Below, piece after piece: positions 36,260 to 45,456 of a stretch of 64,000 bases of DNA; within the stretch, counting starts at the first letter, position 1; each line of letters opens with the position of its first letter. The position numbers and the translations under genes were made by a program. The stretch covers positions 1 through 64,000 of the forward strand of contig JACKHN010000017.1 in NCBI GenBank assembly GCA_020638975.1, in the 5' to 3' direction. Under the pieces are notes generated by a model. That model was not told the DNA's origin. It ran no database searches and saw only the letters and a program-made list of their open reading frames with translations. Origin of the DNA: Planctomycetaceae bacterium (GTDB lineage: Bacteria; Planctomycetota; Planctomycetia; Pirellulales; Pirellulaceae).

Positions 36260-37432
36260 TTACATAAGAGAAACGACAGTAGTTGCCAGTCCCAGCCGTT
36301 GTAGCTGGGCTGCAATCTCTTCGCGATAATTTGGATTCAGCACCAACGCAGAGACCACTTCGCGATCCGCGAGTTGTTCCGGGCTTAGAATGGGATGTCC
36401 CGTCCCTGGCAGGAACCCACCTTGTTTACTTGGATTGATGTCTACGACGCCCGCTAACAGTGTTCCTTCGGGATCGACCAAGTTTGAGAAGGTGACGCCC
36501 TTTGCGCCCGCGCCCCAAACGACAGCGGGTCCGCGTTCAAGTAACTCACGCAGTGACTGCTGCCAGGACGCGAGTCGTCGGTCCGCGACAGCTTGGAAAT
36601 CAACAGCCTTTTGTGGGGTCTCTGAAGTATCAAATCGTGGCACTGTGCGCGTGTCAGTTGGCCTAGCCTCAAGCCACAGATACTGGTCGCCGAACACTCG
36701 TTCCACGGACACAACCTCGAAACGGGCTTGCTCGAATGCCGCGGCTAATGATCTCCGCGAAAAGAGCGAACAATGTTCGTAGAAGAAATCCCAGACAACG
36801 TCGTTATCGAGAATCCAATCGACACAAGGTGTTTCGAAGTAGATCCGTGTTGAGTTTGCATCACCCAAGGCCTCTCGAACTGCGGCCAGGAACTTCATCG
36901 GATCGGCAATATGTTCGATGACGTGACGACAGACGACGATGTCCGATGAGGACTGCATATGTTCGCGACGAAAGAACTCCCGATGAAACGTCAAACGACC
37001 GTCAAGCTCGCTTTCGGCGCCTCGGTAGGCCGGATCGAAGCCCGCGCCTGATATATTCGCGGCGTGAGAGGAGGCGAGCCGTCTCAGGAACTCTCCCTTA
37101 CCGCACCCGATCTCGATGACGTGGCGAGGCCCGTCGCCACACTCCGCAACGATTCGATGTGCCAATCCGTTTACATATTCGTCGAAACCCTGCGAGAACA
37201 TTTGCGAGTTCTCATACTGCTCGCCATACGCCAGCAACTCCGGTTCAAAGGCGGCATTGAAAACGAATCCGCATCGATCGCAGACCGCCATTTCGAGCGT
37301 TCCTCGCTGCATCGCATGCGCTTGATCGAGATCAGCGCAAATGAAATTCTGGTGCACCGGCACCTGATGACGAGTTAGGAATGTTCTGAGACGGTCGCTC
37401 GAACAGATCGGGCAAAGGTTAAGCCGATTCAT
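36260..37432 (-). CDS. Zinc-type C-methyltransferase homologue (sugar pathway), copy 2
   Basis: 390 residues. An N-terminal zinc module with C7, C10, C51 and C54 (CPIC, CDRC) is followed by a class I SAM fold (VIEIGCGKGEFLRRL, FETPCVDWILDN) and a C-terminal NAD-like segment VVWGAGAKGVTF with VDINPSKQGGFLPGT. That order is the architecture of TylC3/NovU-type sugar C-methyltransferases. It shares this plan with the protein at 38915, so two paralogues serve one locus. Its start overlaps the upstream reductase gene by 14 nt. Confidence 0.83.
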   Translation of the reverse strand: MNRLNLCPICSSDRLRTFLTRHQVPVHQNFICADLDQAHAMQRGTLEMAVCDRCGFVFNAAFEPELLAYGEQYENSQMFSQGFDEYVNGLAHRIVAECGDGPRHVIEIGCGKGEFLRRLASSHAANISGAGFDPAYRGAESELDGRLTFHREFFRREHMQSSSDIVVCRHVIEHIADPMKFLAAVREALGDANSTRIYFETPCVDWILDNDVVWDFFYEHCSLFSRRSLAAAFEQARFEVVSVERVFGDQYLWLEARPTDTRTVPRFDTSETPQKAVDFQAVADRRLASWQQSLRELLERGPAVVWGAGAKGVTFSNLVDPEGTLLAGVVDINPSKQGGFLPGTGHPILSPEQLADREVVSALVLNPNYREEIAAQLQRLGLATTVVSLM

Positions 37433-38336
37433 CGTCGTGCCTCCGTTTCCACCAGTCTACCAATCGGGTCAGTCCATCATCCAAGCGAACTTCTGGTCGC
37501 CAGCCTAGTTCGTCGTAGATGCGTTGCGTGTTCGCCGCTAGAACACGCGGTTCGCTTTCCGCCGTTGGCACTTGGCCCCATTGCAGCAGATGCTCGCCAT
37601 CGAGTCGCTTGGCGATGCCGTCTAGGAGCATCGCGAGGGGAATCGGGAAACCGGAAGCCACATTGATGGAACCTTCCAGATCCGACATCACCAATTGAGT
37701 CAAAGCCGTGGCGACATCGTCGATGTAGAGATAGTCTCGCACTTGATTTCCATGCGAACAGGGTGCTGGTTCGCCCCGGCGCAAAGCGGCGATGATCTGA
37801 CCTGGAAATCGTTGCGGGTGAGCATGCGGCCCGTACATGTAAAACAGTCTCGCCCACGCGAAGCTCAGTTTGTACGTTTGGCAATAGGCATCCGCGTTCA
37901 TATGCAACGCATGTTTGCTCCGACCGTAGGTCGTATTGGGCCGTAGAGGCGTCGCGGTTTCGTGGCATACTCCGCCTGTTGAATCGTATTCGGCACAAGT
38001 CCCGACCATAATTACACGTCTGCCGCCCACTCGGTGGAACGCCTTGAGCAACGCAACGCTCGCTTCTACCCATGCGAGGTTCTGCTCGTCGTGCCAGAAC
38101 CGACCAGGTGTTGTGCACCAAGCCAGATGGAGGAGGTGGGAAGGGCGAGTCTGCGCCATGATTCGCTCGGCATTGGCACTGTCGAGCAAGTCGGCTTGAT
38201 GCCACATCGCTCCCTCGCTGACTGGCACACCGGCCCCTGACGATACCGCATGAACCTCCCAGCCGCTGGCGACTAGTTGTGGCAGACAATACCTCCCTAC
38301 GAAACCGCTGGCACCAGTGACGAGAATGCGTTGCAT
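37419..38336 (-). CDS. NAD-dependent epimerase/dehydratase family sugar reductase
   Basis: 305 residues of the extended short-chain dehydrogenase fold. ILVTGASGFVGRYCLPQL is the Rossmann loop, and YGRSKHALHM carries the catalytic Y-x3-K. It probably reduces a 4-keto group or epimerises the nucleotide sugar. The N-terminal ATG at 38336 fits the family start; an upstream ATG would run into the epimerase gene. It overlaps the next gene by 14 nt. Confidence 0.85.
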   Translation of the reverse strand: MQRILVTGASGFVGRYCLPQLVASGWEVHAVSSGAGVPVSEGAMWHQADLLDSANAERIMAQTRPSHLLHLAWCTTPGRFWHDEQNLAWVEASVALLKAFHRVGGRRVIMVGTCAEYDSTGGVCHETATPLRPNTTYGRSKHALHMNADAYCQTYKLSFAWARLFYMYGPHAHPQRFPGQIIAALRRGEPAPCSHGNQVRDYLYIDDVATALTQLVMSDLEGSINVASGFPIPLAMLLDGIAKRLDGEHLLQWGQVPTAESEPRVLAANTQRIYDELGWRPEVRLDDGLTRLVDWWKRRHDDESA

Positions 38337-38361
38337 CAGTGTCTTGAACCTCTCGCTTGCT

Positions 38362-38904
38362 TCAGCCGGCAGATTTTGGAACGAACGGCGGGAAAGTCGC
38401 ATCTCGCGGATTGATCACTTCCACAGGGGCGGGCCAATCAATACCGAATGCCACATCGTCCCAGCGCACGCCGGTCGAAGAGCCTGGCTGGTAGAACTCA
38501 GAGATCTCATAACACAACTCACTGTCGTCGCAGAGCGTGAGAAAGCCATGAGCACAATCTGCCGGAATATATAACTGCCGTCCGTTTTCCGCGCTAAGCT
38601 CAAATCCACACCACTGACAGTAGGTGGACGAGCCGCAGCGCAAGTCCACAACCACGTCGAAGACGGAACCGCGAGTGCAGCGAACTAGCTTTGTCTCCGC
38701 ATGAGGCGCCACTTGGTAATGCATGCCACGTAGCGTTCCCTTTCGTTTGTTAAACGAGACACTGCTTTGTACCCAAGTTCGTTGTAGGGAGAGTTCGGCG
38801 GCTTCTCGGCTGCACCATGTGCGTGCAAAAAATCCCCGCTCGTCTTCTGCCCGTTCCGGCTCGACTAGATAAACGCCGTCCAACTTTGTTTTTTGAAAAC
38901 GCAT
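38362..38904 (-). CDS. RmlC-like dTDP-4-dehydrorhamnose 3,5-epimerase family enzyme
   Basis: 180 residues, cupin fold. RGFFARTWC, LRGMHYQ with catalytic H62, the D-x-R segment VVDLRCGS, FLTLCDDSELCYEISEFY (Y132) and IDWP match RmlC-type epimerases. In this locus its substrate would be a CDP-4-keto-6-deoxyhexose rather than a dTDP sugar, because the only nucleotidyltransferase present is a cytidylyltransferase. It sits between the C-methyltransferase and the reductase. Confidence 0.88.
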   Translation of the reverse strand: MRFQKTKLDGVYLVEPERAEDERGFFARTWCSREAAELSLQRTWVQSSVSFNKRKGTLRGMHYQVAPHAETKLVRCTRGSVFDVVVDLRCGSSTYCQWCGFELSAENGRQLYIPADCAHGFLTLCDDSELCYEISEFYQPGSSTGVRWDDVAFGIDWPAPVEVINPRDATFPPFVPKSAG

Positions 38905-38914
38905 GTCAAGTTGT

Positions 38915-40168
38915 TTAGACGACCGCTACGTCAGGAATAGGAATGATGAATTTTCCGCCACCGGCTCGATACGCAGCCTGCTGTTTAAGAATCTCTTCTT
39001 GGAAGTTCCAAGTCAGCAACAATACGTAGTCCGGCGGCGATTCGAGCAATCGGCTGGGATCGAGAATCGGCAGTTGAGTTCCAGGCGTGTAACGTCCCTG
39101 CTTGATCGTGCTACGGTCTACGACGTAGTCAAGGATTTCGCGCCCGATGCCAAAGTAGTTCAACAACGTACTTCCCTTGGCTGATGCTCCATAGGCGACG
39201 ATGGTGTGTCCCTCGCCTTTGAGTTGTTGCAACAACGCGAGAAGTTCGACTCGGAGTTGGCTTACGCGATTTCCGAACGACCGATAAACATCGGGATCAG
39301 CGACCCAACTGCTTTCTTCATTCAAAAGCTCGGACACCGCCAACGCCGGAGCCGTCGTGCCGATGTGTGTGACATACAGCCGCAACGAGCCTCCGTGAAT
39401 CGCGATTCTTTCGACGTTGTCGACCTGCAACCCATGCCTGCGGAACAGCTGATCCAGCGCTGTCAGGGAGTAGTAGCAAAGATGTTCGTGGTAGATCGTA
39501 TCGAACTCGACATTATCCAGCAGATCCTTTAGATACGGGGACTCCAGTACGGCCACGCCGTCGTCATCCAACAAGGCCTTGATGCCCGCGACGAATCCAT
39601 TCAGATCCGCGACGTGAGCCAGCACATTGTTTGCGTGCAATACATCGGCGTGTCTGCCTGACTCAGCAAGTCGGCGAGCGCAATCAATGCCAAAGAACTC
39701 GCAGACGGTCGAGATGCCCCGTTGACGCGCGACTTCGGCGATGTTGCGCGCCGGTTCGATTCCTAGCACCGGTACTCCCGCAGCATGATAATACTGAAGC
39801 AGATAACCGTCGTTGCTGGCGATCTCCATTGCTAAGCTGTCAGCGCTTAGGCGTCGCTCCAATCGCATTCGCTCGACGAGTTGCTGGGCGTGTTGCAACA
39901 TGGTGTCCGAGAAGGACGAGAAGTACGCATACTCCCCAAACAACAGCTCTGGAGAAACCGTTTCCGTAATTTGCACTAGCGTACACCGTGGGCAGAACAC
40001 TACATCCAGCGGAAAGACGGCTTCCGGCAACGACAACTGCTCTTCCGTTCGCAGCGCGTTCGCCAACGGCGTGTTGCCAAGCGACAGTATCGGAATCAGT
40101 TCTGCGGCGTTGCATGACCGGCAAGTCGTCAGTCGACCGTCGGTGTTTGCAGGTAGTGTTTGTACCAT
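38915..40168 (-). CDS. Zinc-type C-methyltransferase (TylC3/NovU-like), copy 1
   Basis: 417 residues. The N-terminal zinc module (C16, C19, C59, C62), the SAM domain (SLAMEIASNDGYLLQYYHAA, GIEPARNIA) and the C-terminal nucleotide-binding-like domain VAYGASAKGSTLLNYFGIG are all present. The signature HEHLCYYS is typical of methyltransferases that add a methyl carbon to C-3 of a 4-keto sugar. The gene starts inside the end of the dehydratase gene (40-nt overlap), which argues for tight cotranslation. A branched sugar product is inferred. Confidence 0.88.
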   Translation of the reverse strand: MVQTLPANTDGRLTTCRSCNAAELIPILSLGNTPLANALRTEEQLSLPEAVFPLDVVFCPRCTLVQITETVSPELLFGEYAYFSSFSDTMLQHAQQLVERMRLERRLSADSLAMEIASNDGYLLQYYHAAGVPVLGIEPARNIAEVARQRGISTVCEFFGIDCARRLAESGRHADVLHANNVLAHVADLNGFVAGIKALLDDDGVAVLESPYLKDLLDNVEFDTIYHEHLCYYSLTALDQLFRRHGLQVDNVERIAIHGGSLRLYVTHIGTTAPALAVSELLNEESSWVADPDVYRSFGNRVSQLRVELLALLQQLKGEGHTIVAYGASAKGSTLLNYFGIGREILDYVVDRSTIKQGRYTPGTQLPILDPSRLLESPPDYVLLLTWNFQEEILKQQAAYRAGGGKFIIPIPDVAVV

Positions 40169-41127
40169 TGAATTGTTGCTGCGAGGCCTTGGTCCAGGGA
40201 AAATAGCGGCCGCCAGTTCAGCATTCGCCGAGCTTTTTCGGCGTTTAAGTACTGCTTGGGAATTTCGTGGCTCGCTTCGTTACGAACTTCAGGTTTCAAG
40301 TCGGATTTCATCTGCGTCAGTATGCGTTCCACCAGTTCCAACACCGTCAATTGAATCTCATTGGAGAAATTGAAGGCGTGGCCGCGCAACTCGGGTCGCT
40401 CGCCAAGTTGTTCGGCAAGCAACATGTAGGCGGCGGCACCATCTTCCACGTAGAAATAGTCCCGGACGAAGGAACCATCCGAACGTATAACAGGCCGATC
40501 TCCACGAACTACCGATCGTACCGTGCCAGGCACGATGCGACTCCAATTCAAATCTCCACCGCCGTAAAAGTTTCCACATCGGGTAATGACAGCAGGCGAC
40601 TTGTACGTCGCCGCATAAGACTGCGTCAGCAAGTCTCCACACGACTTGCTAACATCGTAGGGGTGTCGACCGATCAGCGGCGTTTCCTCGTCGTAGGGGA
40701 GTTGGGCCGCCTCGCCGTAGGCCTTGTCCGACGATGCGACGACGATCTGTTCAACGCGTGGACTGCGGCGACAAGCCTCTAGCAATCGCCAAGTGCCCGC
40801 GATGTTGGTTTCGAATGTCGAGACGGGGTTACGATTTGCAACGCCCACGATCGTTTGCGCCGCCAAGTGGATGACCGTCTTCGTTTCATGTTCGCCGAAC
40901 ATGCGTTCAAGTAACGCTTGGTCGCAAACGTCGCCCCGAACAACGTTCACGCGTTCCAAGTCACCATTGGCCGACAGTTCGCAGCGGGGCACCCAGTCTC
41001 GAACCAAGCAAGTTACATCTGCTCCCGCAGCCAACAAGCGTTTCACGAGCCACCCGCCAACCAGTCCCGTGGCACCAGTCACAAGCGTCGGGCGATCTCG
41101 CCAAAACTCGGCATTCCAATCCGCCAT
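40129..41127 (-). CDS. rfbG: CDP-glucose 4,6-dehydratase-like NAD-dependent dehydratase
   Basis: 332 residues. VTGATGLVGGWLVKRLL is the NAD-binding loop, ASSDKAYG and HPYDVSKSCGD give the catalytic Tyr/Lys, and RCGNFYGGGDLNWSRIVPG is typical of the CDP-glucose/GDP-mannose 4,6-dehydratase branch. Its neighbour is a cytidylyltransferase, so CDP-D-glucose is the probable substrate and CDP-4-keto-6-deoxyglucose the product. Start at 41127 with AAGGAAGGA upstream, just 5 nt after the cytidylyltransferase stop. Confidence 0.87.
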   Translation of the reverse strand: MADWNAEFWRDRPTLVTGATGLVGGWLVKRLLAAGADVTCLVRDWVPRCELSANGDLERVNVVRGDVCDQALLERMFGEHETKTVIHLAAQTIVGVANRNPVSTFETNIAGTWRLLEACRRSPRVEQIVVASSDKAYGEAAQLPYDEETPLIGRHPYDVSKSCGDLLTQSYAATYKSPAVITRCGNFYGGGDLNWSRIVPGTVRSVVRGDRPVIRSDGSFVRDYFYVEDGAAAYMLLAEQLGERPELRGHAFNFSNEIQLTVLELVERILTQMKSDLKPEVRNEASHEIPKQYLNAEKARRMLNWRPLFSLDQGLAATIQWYKHYLQTPTVD

Positions 41128-41132
41128 GTTCT

Positions 41133-41927
41133 CTAGTCCTTCCTTGTCATCGACTCGCCCGACCACACGTTCCAGGGGGCTTGTTCCGAATCCCAGAGAT
41201 TCTGTAAGTAGGTCTTATCTCGCAGAGTGTCCATACATTGCCAGAAACCATCATGGCGAAAAGCGGCCAACTGCCCGGCGTCTGCGATGGCCTCCAACGC
41301 ATGATGCTCAAGGCTCGTACCGTCATTCGTCAAAAAATCGAAGAGGCTCGGCTCGCAGACCATGTAGCCACCGTTGATCCATCCCTCACCGATCACAGGC
41401 TTTTCGGTAAAGTTCTCCACGATGTCGCCGTTCAATTGCAGGCCGCCGAAGCGAGCGGGCGGTCGGACGGCAGTTACGGTAACCATTCGTCCGCTACGTT
41501 GATGAAAATCCACTAGTTCCAGCAAGTTGACGTTGCTTACGCCATCGCCGTACGTCAATAAGAACGGCTCGTCGCCTAGTCGCGATCGAAGCCGCTTCAG
41601 ACGTCCACCTGTATTCGTCTGTGGTCCGGTGTCGATTACGTTGACCAGCCACTGTTCGGCATCGATGTGATCGCGTTCGACGCTCTTCGCCTTGAAATCG
41701 ATCGTTATATGACCACTCAAGTACAAGCAATCGAGAAAGTATTGCTTAATCTGATTTCCGAGATGACCGGCGGCTATATAGAAGTCATTAAACTCGTAGT
41801 GGGAAAAATGCTTCATGATGTGCCAGAGAATCGGTCTGCCACCGATTTCGACCATCGGCTTTGGTCGAACGACGGTTTCCTCTTGCAGCCGCGTTCCCAA
41901 GCCGCCCGCGAGAATTGCGACCTTCAT
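41133..41927 (-). CDS. rfbF: Glucose-1-phosphate cytidylyltransferase
   Basis: 264 residues, the usual length. LAGGLGTRLQEETVVRPKP (nucleotide-binding G-rich loop with R13 and K23) differs from RmlA and matches RfbF. FLLTYGDGVSNVN, GRMVTVTAVRPPARFGGL and GEGWINGGYMV are family segments. It makes CDP-glucose from CTP and glucose-1-phosphate, the first committed step of the sugar pathway encoded downstream. Confidence 0.94.
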   Translation of the reverse strand: MKVAILAGGLGTRLQEETVVRPKPMVEIGGRPILWHIMKHFSHYEFNDFYIAAGHLGNQIKQYFLDCLYLSGHITIDFKAKSVERDHIDAEQWLVNVIDTGPQTNTGGRLKRLRSRLGDEPFLLTYGDGVSNVNLLELVDFHQRSGRMVTVTAVRPPARFGGLQLNGDIVENFTEKPVIGEGWINGGYMVCEPSLFDFLTNDGTSLEHHALEAIADAGQLAAFRHDGFWQCMDTLRDKTYLQNLWDSEQAPWNVWSGESMTRKD

Positions 41928-42036
41928 GATTTAACCTCTTGTCGTGGCGAACTACTCGGAAATACGCGCTATTCAACGGAACACTCACCCTTCATCTTGC
42001 GCGAGATTCGGCGTGCGTAGGGTGGGCTGACTATTC

Positions 42037-43530
42037 TTAGTCGGCGCTCGTCGCGTGAATATCCGACGGCGAAGTACTTCCTTGATCAAGGTCGTCCCAA
42101 GACAAGCTCGTGTCGGAAGAGCCGTTCTTTAGATGGTTCCTAAAGTGGGCGACAACGTCGGTCGTCTCGCGGCCCAGTAACTCTGCTAAAGCCACAGAGG
42201 TAACCCGCACGAGTTTGGCCCCGTTCGCGCTCAATCCTTTGTCGAGGCTGACAATGCGGTCGCCAGACAATCGTAACGTCCATGTGCCACCGCCCGGTCC
42301 TGCGACTTCGAGGCCCAGTGCAACGGGCGTGTGCCCATTTGTCAGTTGTTCTGAAGGGTCGGTGGGCGAGACAAGTTTCTGCAATTCGCCGGCAACGTCC
42401 CATTCGACGACGGCCGCGCGCTGTCGCCGTTTGCCCCAGCGGTCTTCTTCACCAAAGCGAATGTACTGGTGTAGTATCTCCTCATCGATCACCGGACAAG
42501 GCAAATGGCCGGCGTACTTTCGGAGGTTACTGCAGTCAAACGTGGGGTCAGTCGCTTTGTAGTTGTCGTACATCCCGATACTGGGGAGAAACTCAGCCTC
42601 GAAGCGATTGTAGGTGGTTGGATCGATGGCTTCGTCCCCCACGTACTGCACGCCCGTCGAGTTGAAATACTTATAGCCGGCGTCGATGATCTCGCGCGGC
42701 GTGAGACACTTTGCGGGTGCCAAGTTGAACGTCTTGCCGTGAGCTTGCGGTGTTTGCAGTAGATGTGTAATCACCTCCGAAACCCAATCGATGGGAACCA
42801 CGTTCCGTCGCTCGTCGCCGGTCATCGGTAACCGAATGGGAGTATAGCGACGTCCCTGTTCGTCAAGGTCTTGCTGCGGAACAAGGATCGCCATTAATCG
42901 CAAATAGAGATACAAACCGTGATAGGTATTGGTGTAACCCGTCTTCGAATCGCCTGAAATCACTGCAGGGCGATAGACCGTCAACTGATCGAGAAAATCT
43001 GCCTGCCGTACGAGCGTTTCTGCTTCGAGTTTGGTTCTTTCATAGTCGTTCCGGAAGCCTTGTCCGACGTCCAGTTCACTCTCTCGGCAAAGATCGTCCC
43101 GCAGCCCGCAAACGTAGGCAGTCGATACATAGTGAAGGTCGCGAATGCCGGTTGCTTGGCAAAGCCCGAGCATGTTCTTCGTGCCGCCAACATTGCTGCG
43201 GTAGGGCTCGCCGGTTCCATCCGAATGGAACGTCAAGGATGCCGCGCTGTGTAACATCGTCGAACAGTAATCGGCGACCCACCGAAGTGATCGTTCATCT
43301 AACCCGAGTCGTTCCGAGCAGATGTCACCCTCCAAGCAGATCGGACGCGGCAGGAGTCTCCCCAGCTCCGACTCCCACATTTGCATGATGGCTTCGATTC
43401 GCTGCTCGGCTGTCTCCTTACGCGAAGGGCGTGCTAGCACCGCCACTCGTCGTCCAGCCAACAGCAGGTCACGAATCAAGTAACGGCCTAACAAGCCTGT
43501 CGAACCGGTCAAAAGAACATAGTCAGACAC
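42037..43530 (-). CDS. Thioester-reductase-like extended SDR with an additional C-terminal domain
   Basis: 497 residues. VLLTGSTGLLGRYLIRDLL, CSTMLHSAASLTFHSDGTGE, DLHYVSTAYVCG and NDYERTKLEAETLV are SDR/thioester-reductase (Lys2 C-terminal) motifs, with Y-x3-K in YERTK. The C-terminal 100 residues (GGGTWTLRLSGDRIVSLDKG, VALAELLGRETTD) resemble an SCP2-like or small-ligand fold, though I am not sure. The start is a GTG with AGAGG eight nt upstream. It is upstream of the CDP-sugar run on the same strand with a 109-nt gap and may or may not belong to it. Confidence 0.75.
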   Translation of the reverse strand: MSDYVLLTGSTGLLGRYLIRDLLLAGRRVAVLARPSRKETAEQRIEAIMQMWESELGRLLPRPICLEGDICSERLGLDERSLRWVADYCSTMLHSAASLTFHSDGTGEPYRSNVGGTKNMLGLCQATGIRDLHYVSTAYVCGLRDDLCRESELDVGQGFRNDYERTKLEAETLVRQADFLDQLTVYRPAVISGDSKTGYTNTYHGLYLYLRLMAILVPQQDLDEQGRRYTPIRLPMTGDERRNVVPIDWVSEVITHLLQTPQAHGKTFNLAPAKCLTPREIIDAGYKYFNSTGVQYVGDEAIDPTTYNRFEAEFLPSIGMYDNYKATDPTFDCSNLRKYAGHLPCPVIDEEILHQYIRFGEEDRWGKRRQRAAVVEWDVAGELQKLVSPTDPSEQLTNGHTPVALGLEVAGPGGGTWTLRLSGDRIVSLDKGLSANGAKLVRVTSVALAELLGRETTDVVAHFRNHLKNGSSDTSLSWDDLDQGSTSPSDIHATSAD

Positions 43531-43868
43531 GAGACGAACCTCTGCTAAATCTAAATGGTTAGATCACTTGCGAACTTCGAGATGATCGATTCGCACGGCA
43601 CAAGCCAATATCGATAATAGTTGGGATGGGGAGTACGTTCAACGAGCCATTTCGTGCGATTTTTCTAAACCGCCTTGCGACAAGTGCTTATCGGCATAAA
43701 GGATAGGATGGCTGTAGCGTTAGTAAGACACGGGAATTCCGCCCCCAGGCCTCGAAAACACGAAAAAAAGCCGTCAGACGCCCGCGATCGGATTGTCTGA
43801 CGGCTAAATTCTTTTGCTACCCGAGCGGCAAACGGAAGTTTCGTCGTGTGCGTATCTCGGGCAGGTAT
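43531..43868. other. Intergenic stretch with terminator
   Basis: About 340 nt between two minus-strand genes. It contains the terminator at 43763-43804 and otherwise nothing I can support. Confidence 0.5.
43763..43804 (-). terminator. Intrinsic terminator after the transglutaminase-like gene
   Basis: On the minus strand GCCGTCAGAC and GTCTGACGGC form a perfect 10-bp stem followed by seven T residues (A-tract 43763-43769 on the plus strand). It lies 65 nt after the stop of the gene at 43869-45230, which it should terminate. Confidence 0.88.
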
Positions 43869-45230
43869 TTACGCTTCGGTCGGCACTGATTCCGAGCTAG
43901 CTTCGGTCGCTGGCGCAGACTCGCTGGGTTCTTCAGTAGCTGGTGTCGCCGCTGGTTCAGATGTCGCCTCGGCGGCGTCAGCCTGTTCCGTTGCGGGCGT
44001 TGCTGTCGCTCGTGATGCTTCCGAAGTTGTCTCGGTGTCGACGCTCGCGGTCGCTGGAGCTTCCGTCGCAGTTACAGCCGTCGTTGCTGAGGCGGCTTCG
44101 GTTGTCGCATCCTCTGCCGGAGGAGCAGGGGCCTGTGCTTCTACCGTTGGTTCGGGGAACTGTTGCAGTGGAACCAAGGCGACCAGGTTCTCTGGGAGCT
44201 CATGGACCCGATCCTCCTCGGGCTGGTCGATGACGAGCCACTGCTTGCGCGTCTCGGCAGGAACCGAATCTCGCCAGATCGAAAGGATTTCACTGGCTTT
44301 GATATATGGGTTGCCTCGCTCATGACCAGGCGTTCGGGACTCTTTGGGGCTGAGCGGAATCCAGAGCATGTCGATTCGTGAGCTATCTCGATAGAAGTTG
44401 CCACCGACGATTTTGCCTTCTTCGTCGAGATTCAAGTAATAGTGAAAGTACTTTTGCGCCGAATAGCGAGGACTTTCCTGGAATTCACCGCGGCTGTCTT
44501 TCGCATAGGCGACATTCATTTTGACTTCAACTTGTCGATCCGATAGACGCCCGTTCGAACTGGCATACGCATAGATTGGATAGTTCCATTTCTCTTTGCC
44601 CGGATCCGCTTCCATTCCAATCGAATGTTCTCCACGGCCAACCCAGTTCGTGATGATGGTGTGGAACGTTCCGGCGTCTAAGTAGGTCTCGGAACCAGCT
44701 AGGACATTCATCTCGTTGTAGATGTATAACTCGGCCAACAGACCTTTGATGTCAGCTGGCGTGAAAGTCACACCATTGCGAACGACGCTGTTCTTGGGTT
44801 CGGCGTGCCGAATTGCTGCGGACGTCCAACCGTTGCAGTGGCCGTGCCAGTGTGGCGTGGCCATTGTGGTGCCGCCACTAAACACTCGACCGAAGAGGCC
44901 TCGACGCGGTGCGGAAGTCGGCTCCTTGAACGCCGTCGTGTCCCATTGCTCGTGACCGGTCGCTAGATATCGCCGACCGTTAAAGGCCATGTCGTACTTG
45001 CGAAGTGCCGAAACGGTGCCACCAGCGGTGTCGGGATAGATATAACCAGAATAAGGCAACCGATGTTCGGGGACCGTCCCCTTGGCTGGCAGGTCATCAA
45101 ACTTCCACTCGAAGTCGGTGCCCCACCATTGCTGAAAGGCTTCGTTCTGCTTGGAACGATTCTCTTCGCTAACAAGCTGTCCAACTGTACTAATAGCGAC
45201 AATCGTCGCCACGATCAAAGTGCTTCCCAT
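43869..45230 (-). CDS. Transglutaminase-elicitor-like secreted protein with low-complexity tail
   Basis: 453 residues with a short hydrophobic N-terminal export signal. ATPHWHGHCNGWTSAAIRHA (catalytic C132 region) is the signature of the oomycete GP42 'transglutaminase elicitor' family, here in a bacterium. TFHTIITNWVG and FQESPRYSAQKYFHYYLN also fit that fold. The last about 90 residues are an Ala/Glu/Thr/Ser-rich disordered tail. Crosslinking of surface proteins is a possible role, unproven. A terminator follows. Start ATG with a G-rich ribosome site. Confidence 0.75.
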   Translation of the reverse strand: MGSTLIVATIVAISTVGQLVSEENRSKQNEAFQQWWGTDFEWKFDDLPAKGTVPEHRLPYSGYIYPDTAGGTVSALRKYDMAFNGRRYLATGHEQWDTTAFKEPTSAPRRGLFGRVFSGGTTMATPHWHGHCNGWTSAAIRHAEPKNSVVRNGVTFTPADIKGLLAELYIYNEMNVLAGSETYLDAGTFHTIITNWVGRGEHSIGMEADPGKEKWNYPIYAYASSNGRLSDRQVEVKMNVAYAKDSRGEFQESPRYSAQKYFHYYLNLDEEGKIVGGNFYRDSSRIDMLWIPLSPKESRTPGHERGNPYIKASEILSIWRDSVPAETRKQWLVIDQPEEDRVHELPENLVALVPLQQFPEPTVEAQAPAPPAEDATTEAASATTAVTATEAPATASVDTETTSEASRATATPATEQADAAEATSEPAATPATEEPSESAPATEASSESVPTEA

Positions 45231-45456
45231 CGCGCAACTTCCCCCGAAAACGGCATGCAGTAGCTAGTAAAATCAAAAGTGACACTAGACGTTAGCACGC
45301 GAATATGACGTCGTCAAACAACAACGATGGGTTGCTGAAACGCAACATGGAATAGTCCGAACGCTGGGCACGACCATGCTCGTCGCCCCACGATTGGACC
45401 AGCACCATCCGTCGCACTCAAAATTGCCGGCACAATGCAGACAATCGAGTCGTTCG

